Below, one piece after another: positions 11,360-23,958 of a stretch of DNA of 64,000 nt. Both the position numbers and the translations under genes were made by a program. Under the pieces are notes generated by a model that made no database searches, was not told the DNA's origin, and saw nothing but the letters and a program-made list of their open reading frames with translations. The DNA lies in contig NC_056758.1 of NCBI RefSeq assembly GCF_018687715.1, forward strand, positions 30,050,967-30,114,966. Direction: 5' to 3'. Each line of letters starts with the position of its first letter. Position 1 is the stretch's first letter. Source of the DNA: Carya illinoinensis. Lineage: Eukaryota > Streptophyta > Magnoliopsida > Fagales > Juglandaceae.

Positions 11360-13674
11360 ATGGTGAGTTGCATATATATATATATATATATTAGTTCTCT
11401 GTAAAGCCGCATTATTCGGTCACAGATTAACAGAGCCATTTTTGAGTTTATTTGAAACTTCAATTTTGAATACGATTTGAGTTTTTATTTTGAATTTAAA
11501 GTTCAGATATTGGACTAATAATTTTTTTACTTCTGGTGTGCCCCTGCAGCCTCTTTCACTCAAGATTGAGGTATTGTTTTGTTTTGCTTTTTCTTATTTA
11601 TTTATACATATATAAATGGACAGTCTCTGTTAAATGAATTAATTTCAAGCTGTTAGCACTCACCTGCTTGCTGTTTTTCTGCAACAGAAAGAATATGTTC
11701 AAAACTCAGAAAGAGTAAAATCTGTGGATTTTCATCCAACTGAGCCATGGTAATTTACATATCTCCTGTAATTTTCCCACACATGAAAAAAAGGGAAAAC
11801 TATCTATATCAAAGTACCAAACACAATGAATTTTTCAACAGCTGCTGATCATTATCTAAAGTATGCTGCACAATGCTTTCTGTTGCAGGATTCTTGCAAG
11901 TTTGTATTCAGGCACCCTTTGTATCTGGAACTACCAGTCGCAGGTAAGCTGGCTATATTATATATGTTAGGCGTACCTTTGACTGATCTTTGAGTACAGT
12001 TTCTTTGCTTCAAGCACTTTTGACTTGTATTTCTTATTTTGCTCTCGCTAAGCATTTGGTGCTAACGTCCTTTTTTATCCAATTACAGACAATGGAGAAG
12101 TCTTTCAAGGTCACTGAGTCCCCAGGTAAATGACACGCATAAACTCAACACAAACTGTAGTTTTTTTTCACATTCCAGTACTTTTCCATAGAAACTGTGC
12201 GTGTGTTCTTGGGCATGTTTTAGATCGACATCCTTTTATATATATGTGTGTGTGTGTGTTTCCAGTTAGGTCAGCAAAGTTCATTGCACGCGAACACTGG
12301 GTGGTTGCTGGAGCAGATGACAAGTTTATTCGGGTATACAATTTCAACACACTGGATAAGACCAAAGAATTTGAGGCACACGAAGATTTCATCAGATCTG
12401 TGACCGTCCATCCTACTCTTCCCTATGTGCTGTCAGCGTCCGATGACAAAGTTATAAAGCTTTGGGACTGGGAGAAGGGTTGGGTCTGTACTCAGACTTT
12501 CGAGGGGCATTCGCACTATGTAATGCAAGTTGCGATCAACCCAAAAGACGCCCTTACTTTTTCAAGTGCATCCCTTGATGGAACCATAAAGGTATTATAT
12601 ATAGGCCTTATCTTTTCACTTCTGGCCTAATTGTAAACTGCAATTTTCTTTTTAATTCTGTTAATTTCTTCTCATCTAGGTATGGAATCTGAGCTCTCCT
12701 GCTCCAATCTTTACGTTGGATGGCCATTCGAAGGGTGTGAACTGCGTTGATTACTTCACTGGCAACGATGAAACGAAGCTTTTAACTGGATCTGATGATT
12801 TTACTGCTAAGGTTTGCAACTTTATCTTCCTTCTTCTTCTTCGTCTATGTGGAGATTTTTCATATGCACTTGTGATTTTTCATATGCACAGGTGTGGGAT
12901 TATCAAAGTAAAAGTTGCCTGCAAACCCTAGAAGGCCACCAGCACAATGTTACATTGATATGCGCTCATCCAGAGCTTCCCATAATTATTACTGGTTCAG
13001 AGGACGGAACTATTCGCATATGGGATGCCACCACCTATAGGTAACTCTTCATGATTCAAATTTTCCATATTCTGATACCATGCAGGAGACCTATTGAAAT
13101 ACATGCATTAGAACTACAGTCGTCAGACTTTGGTTCTGCTATATATTTTGGTTTTGGAAGTTTTAAAGTAATGCTCAATAATTTACAGGCTCGAGAACAC
13201 ATTGAACTATGATCTCGGAAGAGTTTGGGTAGTTGGATACAAAAAAGGATCAGACTGGTAAGATTCTATTCTTCTAGTTTTTTGTGTGCGCTAGCTGTGG
13301 CTTCTGAGTCGTAGGAAGAGGTACTTTAAGTCACTGTTACATGCAAACATACGAAACTATCTGTTCTTTTTTAAGAGAATAAGAATATATGATCGAATAA
13401 TCTTAGTACTATTATCAGTTTGCTGCCCACAGCATGATAAAATTTGCCCTTTTTCCCCACAAAACGTGAGGAGAAAATCATTAATTACGTCTCATGTATA
13501 CTTTACTTATACTAGCTAGCTAGCTACCACTATACTTCCTTTTACTTCCTTGCTAATATCATGATCCCTAATCCCTTCAGGGTTGTATTTGGTTGTGACA
13601 ATGGAACAATTACGGTCAGTCTGAAGAGTACTTATAAGAAGTTGAGATTAGGTGAAACAACTACTTGGGGATGA
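11360..13674 (+). CDS. Coatomer subunit beta'-like protein, N-terminal WD40 propeller only
   Basis: Ten exons: 11360-11362, 11550-11570, 11688-11749, 11889-11943, 12089-12125, 12266-12591, 12680-12811, 12892-13040, 13189-13257 and 13581-13674. All introns are GT-AG and phases fit, giving 315 aa. Beta'-COP is a COPI coat subunit at the Golgi, whose first propeller binds dilysine (KKxx) tails of ER-returning cargo. WD blades end in [49 protein letters not shown] and [10 protein letters not shown]. The ERVK near the N-terminus and the PVR motif, which include the yeast cargo-binding residues R15, K17 and R59, are kept. Full-length plant beta'-COP is about 900 aa; here the frame stops after ETTTWG, just past the first propeller, so the second propeller and alpha-solenoid are missing. 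It could be a functional single-propeller paralogue or a truncated duplicate. AATAAA at 13779 follows. Confidence 0.85.
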
Positions 13675-14655
13675 AAAGTACGTACTCGGAGGAATGATGT
13701 GATCATCCGCTGCTGCTTACTGCTCTACTCTTGGTCCCTGTACTATATATATATATGGAGTACTACTGTTCTCTTATGAATAAATTTGTCTATCTTCGAG
13801 TTGGAGAGCAAGACTAGATCAATGTATGAAGCGTTTGATTACTTAGCCAGCTTGCTGCTGCTGCTGCTTTGATTATATGATCTGAAATAACTGCCACAAG
13901 GAATTACTTCTTGTCGTGTCCATAGATATTATATATGTTATATATAGCTAGCTCCAAGGATATTGTACTCTTTCTCGATCTCCAGTTTATATATGCATGT
14001 GGTGTGTTTCTTTGAATTCCAATGACTTCTGATCTCTATCTCCTAGCAGTGAAATGTAGTACCTATATATATATATATATATTTATGCGTGTGTGTATGC
14101 TTAAATTAATAAATTCAATCTGAAATATTGCAATACACTGCCCTGAACACCAATTGGAGTACCGCAATTTTGGGACCTATGGAGTAATTAAGAAGAGAAA
14201 TGTTTTAAGCATAAAGAAATTTCACAAAAGTAAATCCACAAACTAACATATATTGATGTGATATGTTATATTGTAAAACTACTTTTATTATAATATTATA
14301 AAATAGATATAACGTATCATATAAAATCATGTGAGTTTGTAATTTATTTTTAAGCGATTATATAAAAGCAGGAATCGATTTTGGGCTCGATCAATTTTTT
14401 TGAAGCTCCAATCTTTGTGTGATCTCAATGAGTTTGCAATGTCGTCTGAAATCGAAAAAATTTGCCAAACAGCATCCTCTCCATAGATGGAAGAAATGAC
14501 CAACTAGGAGTCTCCCACTAATTGGATGGATGGATAATTAATGTGTTCTGCCATTTTGAGATCCAGTTTTGCTGCTAAAGCTTCTACTATCACTAGAGTA
14601 GTAGTAGGATTTTTCTCAGTCCATATTTCAATAACCTCCCATTTTGTATTCCTAT
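13675..14655. other. 3' UTR and intergenic DNA after the coatomer-like gene
   Basis: The likely polyadenylation signal AATAAA is at 13779-13784. The rest is AT-rich with short (TA)n runs near 13745 and 14065 and no gene. It ends at the 3' tail of the LINE. Confidence 0.5.
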
Positions 14656-17600
14656 TTTTTTTTCTAATCAAGCTTAATATATATATTAAAGAAGAAAATT
14701 ACAAAATTTGGAGTGGATCCTTTCCACTATCCAGATACAAGAAGCATTGAGGAATAGAGACTAGGGGTAAGGTTTGTTGCTGCCCATTGCGCCACTGAGT
14801 GAGCACATCGGTTCTGATATCGATGGATTTTGGTAAATTTCCAGTCTTGATGGTCTTTTGCATGTAGTCGAATGTCTTATATGATCGGGGAGATCGATCA
14901 GAAAGGAGTAGAATCTTTATATTCTAAGGCTGAAAAGACGGATTGAGCATCACCTTCTATTGATATATTCCTTGAGTTGATGGCCACAAACTGCTAGCAA
15001 AGCTGCTTTAGCTTCTGCTACCAAATGAAATGAAGAGTGGATTTTTTCTAAGAAAATCTCCAGAATTTCTCCTGAGTGATTTCTTCGAATTGCTGAAGCT
15101 ATTGAAAATTTGTCTCTTACCGCTGCATCGAATAAGATACTTTGAGTTTTGATAGGAGGAGGGATCCACTTGAAGTTAGAGATTTAATCGAGATGCTTTT
15201 TTGTAGCTTTTGTAAGTTGTGTATAGTTGTTTCTTTGCATCTTCCAATGAGAAAATTGATTGGTTGTTAACTATGTCATTTCTTTTTCTCCATAACAGAT
15301 CCAGTAAAATGATTGTATAGAGTTGGAAGCGATGACAGTCTTGTCCCTATAGTTCTAAGAGTTTACCTGAATAGATAATTATTTTTATCCAGTCTGAGAT
15401 TGAATGGATGGGCAGTCTCTTATGTTTAAGGGCCAGCAACCTTGTTTCCATAGAATTCTGACTGTTGGACATTCTACAAATAGACGAAGTACTGTCTCCT
15501 TTTCTTGGTTACAAAGGGTACATTCTGAGTTAACTTGCTGAGAAATTCTTTCGTTGATTTTCGTTTTTGTTGGTAAAATATTTCAAAGTATCTTCCATAA
15601 TAGCAGCTTGTGATGATCATGAATCTTCAATGGCTTAAAGAAAGGATTTTGATTCTAAAGAGCTTATTCGTGGTAATCTACCTGTGCATGATAAGCTGTC
15701 TTGACCGAGTATTTTCCACTATGATTAAGCACCCATATCTCTTTATCCTTGCCTTGTGCTACTATAGTCAATGGGATCTATAAAATTTCCCTAATGCTGA
15801 GTTGATAAAAAAGATTTTGCAATTTCCTAATATCCCAAGATTTCGGGTTGTTTTGAATAAGTTATGAGACTTTTATGAAAGGGTGAGTGGAGTCCATATT
15901 TCGAATAGGTGTTGACTACAACTCTTTTGAAGTTGGGATCCATGAGTCTGAACAAATATTAATTGATTGGCCATTGAAGATTTGGAAACATCTTCCTTTG
16001 GATAGTAGATCTTTAATCTTGAGAATAACTTTCCACATAGGAGAATCTATATATCTTGGTGTTGTCGCCCATAATGTAGTGTTTTTGAGATATTTGGAAG
16101 ATAGTATGGAGTGCCATAATCCAGTTCTCGATCCGCTTAGATCCTATCATGTCTTGGCTAAGAGGGCTTTGTTCATATTTTCCATCAGCCTTTTACCCAG
16201 ACCTCCAATTGTTTTAGGCAAATAGATCGACTTCAATGATTTCAGAGTGAGGTTATGTGTTTTGTCTTTTAGGAAACCCCACCAAAAATTCTTTTGACAT
16301 TGGTCGAGAGACTTGCATACTGATTTTGGAATCTGAAGTGTTCATATAATAAGAAGGAAAAGAGCTTGTCACTAATTTAATAAACATTATGTGCCCTACT
16401 TGTGCTAATAGTTTTGCCTTCTATCCTTCTAATTTTTTTCCCACTTTATTCAGCAGATCGGCATAGTTTTCTTTTTTCCTCCTGTTGAAAGAAGTCAGAA
16501 GACCCAAGTATTTCATTTTTACCGAGGATTCTAAATATGGAAACCAATTTGAGATAGCAGATTTGTCTTGCGCATTTCTTGTGATAAAGATTGAAAATTT
16601 TGAGAGATTTATTTTTTGACCCGACTATCTTTGATAAATTTCTAGACATTCTGCTATGGCTTGTGCATTTTTCTCAGAAGCTTTAGTGAAAATGATTGTA
16701 TTGTCTGCAAAGAGTAAATGAGATACTGGTAGAAAGCTTCTACTTAATTTAATCCCTTTGATTTTTTGTTGCACTTCAGCTCATAGTATTAATCTTGATA
16801 AGGCTTCTGTGGCTAAAATGAACAGAAGTGGCGAAATCGAATCTCCTTGTCCAATCACTCTTTCTGCTTTAAAGAAGCCTCTTGGTGAGCTATTAATTGT
16901 GACTGAGAATGTTGTCGTGGTAATGCACTCCTTTACCAAATTAATCCAATTTAAATTGAAGCCCAAGTTGTTCATTACTGCAAATAGAAAATCTCATTCC
17001 ACTCTGTCGAAAGCCTTTTCCATATCAAGATTTATAACCATCAATCCCTTTTTTCCCGATTTCTTTTTTAGGAGACGAAAAAGTTTATGTGCAATCATTG
17101 TATTTTCTTTTATGTTTCTTCCCGAAACAAATGTTGTTTGTAAAGGAGAGATTATTTTGGGAAATAGCCTTTTAGGTCGGTTTGCCATGATTTTGGTGAT
17201 GATTTTATAACTGACATTTGTGAGACTTATAGGATGATAATGGCTTGGGGAATTTGGGCTTTGGGATTTTGAGATGAGAGCAATGTTTGTGTGGTTCATC
17301 TGCTTTAGAAGCTTTCCACTCAAGAAAAAATTTTGGATTGCTCGTGTAACCTCAACTTTAATAATTTTCCAATAATGTTTGTAGAAAATAGATGTCATGC
17401 CATCCGAGCATGGGGCTTTATTATTTGGTATTTGCCTTAGCGTATCGAAAATTTCTATTTCATCCAAGATTTTACTAAGCATATCATTTTCTTCTTCTAT
17501 GACTAGCTTGTCGAATAAAAGGCCCAATTGATCCGGTATTTGAAGCTCTAAAGAAGTGTAAACAGATTTGAAATGATTTATGAAAGTTGATTCAATAATT

Positions 17601-18681
17601 AAAGGGTCCATTGACCAGTTACCTGGCCCCAATTTGATTGATTCGATTGCATTCCTTCATCAACAAATTGTGGTTGTCAAATGGTAGAACTTCGTATTTA
17701 GATCCGTTGAGGTGAGCCAAGTAATTCGATATTTTTGCTTCCATAGAATCTCCACATTTTCTCTCAATTTATGCAGCTTTTTCTGCAACTCTATTTCTAG
17801 TTCTTGATTGCTTGGTGTTGTCATGCTGTTTTGGACTTCCAATAAATCATTTTCTATTTGTTGGATGTTATTATGAATACACCCAAAGTTATTTTTGTTC
17901 CACTTTTTTAAAGCTTTTTTTGTTGAACTGATTTTTTTGCATAGAATGAAAGCCAGATTTCCCTGGAAATTTGTACTCCAGGCTTCTTGAATTATAAGGT
18001 GGTTCAATGACACTCGAATCCAGAATTCTTCAAACTTGAATAATGAGGCGTTTTGAAAGTTAGCCGCAGTACTGATAAGAATAGAATGGTGATCTGACGC
18101 TGAGGAAACTAAGTGTTGTAGAGATGCATCTGGGAAAAGAAGCCTCCATTCTTTATTGGTTATAGCTTTGTCTAGCTTTTCTCTAATAAGTGTAGCCCCT
18201 TGTCTTTTGTTTGTCCATGTGAATTTAGATCCCGTGAATCCAATATCTATGAGCCCATTGAATCCATAAGTGCTTTTAAACCTTTGTTAAGATTGTTATA
18301 AATTGGTCGACCCCTATATTTCTCAGACTAATCTATCAAATCATTGAAATCCCCTATACAAACCCAAAGACCCAGGAATGCTTGATGAATGGAGTCAAGG
18401 TGGTTCCACAAATTATCTTTTTGGTTCTTTTGAGCCGAACTATAAACATATGTAATCAGCCATGAATGATGTGAAGGATCAGAGTAAACAAGAACTGAAA
18501 TTGCATTAGTATTAATATTTACAGGTTCTAAGTCAACTCCCAGACGCCAAAGCAACAAAAGACCCATTTTTTTACAAGCAACAGGTAGATGCACAAAATG
18601 TTACAAACCTAAACTATTTACAACAAAAGTGGTTCGGTCATCTCCAATGTTTTCGATAAAAATATGACATCCAGGTTATAT
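14656..18681 (-). mobile_element. LINE (plant L1 type), 3' segment: rest of endonuclease, RT, zinc-ribbon and RNase H regions
   Basis: The minus strand holds endonuclease pieces (LDVIFLS at about 18675, CIGDFNDLID near 18330), then the RT, then a cysteine/histidine region near 15.4-15.6 kb and an RNase H-like end (AHSVAQWAA near 14790). A run of nine A (minus strand, about 14656-14664) marks the likely 3' tail. Many stops and frame changes are present. The 5' parts are at 22933-23958 and 35783-37150, separated by later insertions. At 18674-18681 the segment ends in GGTTATAT, the hAT target duplication. Confidence 0.85.
16660..18013 (-). pseudogene. Reverse transcriptase domain of the LINE (decayed)
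   Basis: Recognisable non-LTR RT blocks: NNKAPCSDGMTSIFYKHYW, NHTNIALISKSQSPNSPSHY, HPISLTNVSYKIITKIMANR, GRNIKENTMIAHK, NLDMEKAFDRVE, then GQGDSISPLLFILATEALS and, near 16700, HLLFADN. The last is the active-site box, normally FADD, so one catalytic aspartate is now asparagine. The upstream part (17660-18013) is the linker that follows the endonuclease in plant LINEs. The frame is broken between 17660 and 17632 and again near 16980. Confidence 0.82.
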
Positions 18682-18985
18682 TAGTGTTTTGAATACCGTA
18701 CCGGATGTCGTACCTGTCAAGGCACCGGAACGAAATATTTCGATATCAATATTGTTTTGTGTACCGTTTTGGAATAATATTTTGGTACCGATACCGTTTC
18801 GGTACCGGTACTGTTTCGTGTACTGTTTCGAAATAGTTTATACCTAAATAAATTATATATATATAAGCATTTACTGTATTCCAAAATAATAACAAAATAA
18901 GTCATAAACTCAATACTTCTCAATACAAGTCTTAAGTTTTAAGTTACAAACTAAATAAATTCTTAATCCAACCATTAAAATAAAA

Positions 18986-21271
18986 TCACTCATCATCATC
19001 AAAAAGACAATAAGGATCAAGATTCGACATGTTAATCAAAATATTTTGATCAATGTCACCACCATCATCAACATCAACACTAATATTATCAACGTCTTCC
19101 TCATTTAGTGAGATTAATGGCCCCTCAATACTTGTCCAATCCAAATCTTCTCCATCAAGAAGTTCAGATTCTTCACTCACCAATTCTTCCATCAAGTCAA
19201 TATTTTCAAGATTGATTGAATTTAAAGCATCTCTTCCCTTTTTTATACTCTTGTCAAAATAAAATCAAACATAATTGAAAATATTATATATATTTTCAAA
19301 AGTGAAAGACATTAGTATTAAAAAAATTTATCTCTCTCGCAGCTTCAAGTTATAATGAACAAATACTAAGTCATTCAAACGTTTATGTACTAATCTATTT
19401 CTCTTCTTCGAATGAATAAAATCAAATGTACTCCAGTTTCTCTCACATCCAGTTGCACTATAACATTGACTTAGTACTCGAACAACAAACCTTTGAAACG
19501 TTGGAACCTCGCAACCAAATTGGGTCCATCATGCAACTATAACAATAATGCAATTATAAATTATTAATTAAATGCAAGTAAAATAAAATAAGATAAAATT
19601 TAAAGTACAAAGTCAGACTATTTAACAAATGATATTGATAAATGATAATACCTGGATTAAGCTTATCACGCTGGCGGATTGCTAAAGAATGTCCAAATTC
19701 ACCTATTGTATTATTATACAAGTCAAGTTCTGCAATGATCTTGTCTTGATCATCAGGATCAAGTTCCATCTTCATAACACAACTGTTGAAGCCTCTTACA
19801 ACATCATTTTTTTTTTTAAAAACTGGGGCTATAGAAAATTCCAGGGTTAAGAAGACAACCCGCAGCATGTAATAGACTGTAAAGCTGGTTTATCCTATCT
19901 AGAATCAATGATCCTGATGAATGGACTGAATATACTAACTATGTTATTACATCTTGCTTTTATATTCTGTTTGACTCTTTCCATTGCATCATACAAGTAT
20001 CCTATTGCAGACTTCTCATCCCAGTCAACAAGTCGTAGAACACGAATCAAAGGCTCACTAATTTTAACAATAAATTGACATTAAGCCCAAAACTCTTTAT
20101 CTTCTAAAACAATCCCAACTATCTCTTTTCCTATGATGCTTTTAGAATGACTTGATGCAATCCATTTATCATACATAAACATTTGTCTCAGTTCTCTCTT
20201 AAACAAGAGCAAGCATTGGATACTTAAAAAATTTGTCGCAAACCTTGTAATTGCTGGACGACACAAATCATGACCTTTGGTGAACTCTTGTCTCATCAAT
20301 GCCAAAACCCAACCATGGTTATAGATGAACTTTGTTATCTTTTTTGCCTTTTTTATAGTATCATCAATAAGGAGAAAATATCTTGGATCAAAAAAATTCT
20401 CCAACATCAAGTCTATGCAATGAGCTGCACAAGGGGACCAGTAGAAAGAGCCATACTTCTGCTGTAACTTTTTTCCTGCAGCTTTATAACTTGCATCATT
20501 GTCCTTTATGAACTGTGCACAAGATTCTCAGCTCCAATTTCTTGAACAACCTCATCAAAGATATTAAACAATGTTTCAGCATCTTTTCTAAGGCCAGATG
20601 TATCAACAGACTTCAAGAACATTGTACATTTCGGACAATAAACTAAAAGTTAATTATTGATTATTGCTTCTAATTTGTCCAACCATCTGTCATTAGTGTA
20701 CAACCGATGTCATTCCAAATCTTCTTAATTTGTTGCAAATAATCTTGAACCTCATTTACAGCCATCTTTAACAAATTTCCTCTCAACTCATATAAAGAAA
20801 GGCCTTAAATCCTGGCCCGATAGCAGTCATGGCATCGATAGCTGGTTGATAAAACTTGGATTGAGCCGCATTGAAATGCAGATTAGAATCATACCACCAG
20901 CGTGCTACAACCATCTTTGCTTGTACAAGCATCTCATTCGAACACAAATCAACTCTTAATTGAGGTTGGGCCCCATGAGTTGTTCTTGGAGCAAAAAATC
21001 TACTTAATCCCCCCACTGACTTTCCAGTTCCAGATTCTCCCGACTTCCCCTTACCTTTTGAAAGCTGAGACTGTCCCTCCATACTATTACTATCATCAAT
21101 ATCATCAGATGTTAAATCTATATCGCCTCCAATCTCTAAGCTTATTTTTCTTTTCTTTTCTTTGCTTCTTTTCATTTCATCAAGCAACTCCTTCATTTGC
21201 CATTTTACATCTTCAGAGATATTTTTACATGCATCTACATTGCCTGGAATCCCAGTTAGATGATACTTCAC
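18986..21271 (-). pseudogene. hAT transposase (DUF659 / hAT dimerisation type), decayed
   Basis: Fragments in order on the minus strand. 21271-20783 has KYHLTGIPGNVDACKNI, a lysine-rich linker and FYQPAIDAMTAIGPGF, typical of the region between the BED finger and DUF659. 20410-20081 has DDTIKKAKKITKFIYNHGWV and RPAITRFATNFLS, the central catalytic region. Around 19330-19500 lies the C-terminal dimerisation motif, including CERNWSTFDFIHSKKRNRL. An acidic tail is at 19195-18986. Stops and frame breaks separate the blocks, so no functional enzyme is expected. Confidence 0.85.
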
Positions 21272-21522
21272 TCAAGTGATCCCGCCACCTCTAATTACGT
21301 TACAGCTATAAATGTTGTAAATGTAGCACCGGTTGATTGACAACTAGATATTTTTATACTCCTATAAAACAACCTCATAATTCAATACTTATTCAAATTG
21401 AAGTGTTCAACACTTAATAGACTGAAACTTAACATAATTTATTAAATGGATTAAAAAATACTGCTGTCATTTGTAAATTAATTAGCCTCAATAAATTCAA
21501 GTTTCTATACATGCATGCATGC

Positions 21523-21607
<85 letters not shown>
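21523..21607. repeat. (AT)n(GA)n compound microsatellite inside the hAT element
   Basis: ATGC repeats, then (AT)n, then about 32 GA units. It directly abuts the decayed splice donor of the captured CobW exon. Confidence 0.9.
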
Positions 21608-21610
<3 letters not shown>

Positions 21611-21613
21611 AAT

Positions 21614-22337
21614 CTTTTCAAGGTCTAAGCTCCCTTCACAAACTATGCTGACAGAAGAAATGCCAGGATCATGACTGTTATCATGAGAGTGGTGATGATC
21701 ATGATTTCTGCATATGAATACCAATATAACTGTTATAACTTATAGATTTATATAGTTATAAAACCTAAAAGAGTAACAATAATTTTTTTTTGTACATGAG
21801 TAACGATAACTTTTTATATTAATTGATGACCATGATGCTAAAAACAAGTAATTAGACACATGTCCACAGATTAAAGTAGGAGATTTTTAAAGAGGAATGA
21901 CATATGATAAATATTAAACAACTGAACAACATATATCCATTGTTGATACACACACCTCAATAATAATAAAGAAAAAAGCATTTTATGTACGACACAAAAA
22001 AATTACCGTGCTTATGGTCATGATCATGATGATCATGGTTGTGGTAATATCCTTTAAAAAAAAAATTCATGGTGTTAGTTTTACTTATACTAAATTTTCA
22101 TTTTCAGTGTTGAGCTCCTAATGAGTGGCTAATAAATCTCTATTCTTTTTGAGGCAATTGAAGGAAAAAAAAAAAAAAACAATATTTTGTATGGGAGTAG
22201 ATACTAGATAATAGATTAGATAGTTAATTCTTATTGCTAAATCATGAAATGTTATTTTTTTTATTTCTTATAAAGAGTAAAAAAAAAAGAATTCAAGAAG
22301 TTAAAACTTGAAAATTAAAATACCTTCATCATCAAAT
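21614..22337 (-). pseudogene. Captured exons of a plastid-type CobW/P47K GTPase gene inside the hAT element
   Basis: A 94 bp exon-like block (21707-21614) encodes NHDHHHSHDNSHDPGIS followed by SVSIVCEGSLDLEK. This is the His/Asp-rich loop and the start of the C-terminal domain of plant CobW proteins (At1g15730/PTAC17 type), which are putative zinc-handling GTPases. It follows a CAG acceptor. Its donor reads AT instead of GT, and a GA microsatellite begins next to it. Further exon-like pieces lie at 22051-22007 (YYHNHDHHDHDHKH, GT donor) and 22337-22324 (FDDE, CAG acceptor, GT donor). Keeping introns between pieces points to DNA-level capture, not retrocopying. Phases between pieces do not fully agree, so decay or extra intron sequence is likely. 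The CobW identity is firm for the 21.6 kb block and weaker for the others. Confidence 0.75.
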
Positions 22338-22932
22338 CTGAATGGCCAACCAAAACAATAGCAAATCAGCAAGTAAAATGGGACAAACAAACCAGCAAGT
22401 GTACTGCATAGGCCAAGAAGAGAAGAAAAAAAAAATTACAGTACCGGCAACAAGATCAGATCATCAGAGAAGAGAAAAAAAAAATAAAAAAGAGAAATGG
22501 GCCAAAATATAAAAAGCAACTAATCAATTTAATGAGTAGTAATTATTAATTTATTATCTTTTTATCTATGCTACCTATAATGGAGCATTGGAGAGAGGAG
22601 AAAGCAATTCACGCACAGGGAAGAGAAGAAAGTAAAAGTAAACCTAAAGACTAATTGCCTAAATGACATAAATGACCTTGACCTTTCACATAAATTACAA
22701 AATTGCCATTATAGTAAACCGGCTGAAACTTTTTTTCAGAATTTCAAATTACGTACCGATCGAAACACATATTCCGACTGAAATCCGGAATACCGGCCGG
22801 TACAGTCCCGTACCGGCCAGTACACCCGATATTTTTACCAGTACGAAATACATATATTTTTGTACCGGTCTAGATATCGGTATGACATGTACCAGTAGTA
22901 CCGGCCGGTACGGTACGGTATCAAAAACATTG

Positions 22933-23958
22933 GGTTATATATCCTAATTTTAGCCCTTAAGTTTCTAATCGCCTTGGGGCGGGCGAGCCCTCGGCAATTC
23001 CATGCCAAAGTTCTCATGGATTTGTTAAAGGCATGTTGAAGCTTGCCTCGGAAGCTGTTTTGGATTTTTTCTGAGACTGGACTATTTATCTGGAATACGG
23101 GTGCATTTTTTCTTTTCCTTCCCACCCGAGCTTGATTAGTTACACGTGCTTTCTGTTTATTCAACTCAATTTTCTCCATTTTTATCAGCCCTTAAGACTT
23201 GCACTTTGGAGCTTCATGGTCCTCCAAATTGAGTTGCCTTTTCATTGGATGGACGGGATTAAATTGATCCTATGAAGGGATTTTCTATGATGGATCAGGC
23301 TCTATTATTATGACCTCTTCGGTGTTTATTGCAAAGTAGTCCTTAGGTTGCCACTTTTGAGTTTCTTAAAGAGACGTGGAGTTCTTGATTAAAGTTGATG
23401 GATTCTCTGTCAACGTAGAAGTTGGTTCAAAGAGTTGCAACACCACACTTATTATTACATTAGCATGCGCTTGAAATTGTTGACTTTGCTTCATATTGAA
23501 TCGGCTCAGGTTCTTACTTGAAATATTCTCTATTGAAATGGGCTGCTCATTAGCTTTTGAAAGCAGTTTTCAATCTTCTTTTGTTGATGCATTGGCTCAT
23601 ACGAATTACTGCTGTTGTTATGAGGAAGATGAGGAGTTATGAACACATTGCTTGATTTAATTTTGGAACTTGTCATGAAAAGTGGACAGGTTTCTGTCTA
23701 GTTTAATTGGGTCTAGGAGGATGCTTCTTCTTGGGCTGAAAAGGTCTCGGGATTATTTTTCAGCTGTACATCTTTATACTCGTGCTTCAATTGTTCCTCT
23801 TTATACCCCTACATAGCCGGATATATTTGTTTCCACTGTGCTCTACAGGGAGCATTCTTTCTAGTTGACAGTGACTCTGATGGGAGTGGCTTGGCCGATT
23901 ACAATAACTGAAGTTCAACCAAAGTCTTCGTCTTTACTTCGTGTGTCAATAGAGGAAG
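22933..23958 (-). mobile_element. LINE, middle segment: end of ORF1 and start of endonuclease
   Basis: The minus strand encodes a basic stretch (KQKARVTNQARVGRKRKNA) and then TLAWNCRGLARPKAIRNLRA, the conserved start of plant L1 endonucleases, up to the hAT insertion at IRIYN. The part from 23180 to 23958 is decayed ORF1 sequence. It joins 18681 on one side (through the hAT duplication) and 35783 on the other. Confidence 0.8.

Larger units (their letters stand above)
18682..22932 (-). mobile_element. hAT-family DNA transposon inserted in the LINE, carrying host gene exons
   Basis: The 4251 bp element is flanked by a perfect 8 bp target duplication, GGTTATAT, at 18674-18681 and 22933-22940. 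Its ends are inverted: TAGTGTTTTGAATACCGTACC on the left and, read inward from the right, CAATGTTTTTGATACCGTACC. Both subterminal regions are rich in GGTACCG-type repeats (18700-18830 and 22740-22920), as is usual for hAT. It contains a decayed transposase on the minus strand and, toward its right end, pieces of a CobW-type gene. Removing the element plus one duplication restores the LINE frame. Confidence 0.92.

Noticed and set aside
11360..13674. Calling the coatomer-like gene a pseudogene because of its short length
   Set aside because: All splice sites, phases and the stop are clean, with a nearby poly(A) signal; truncation alone does not show loss of function.
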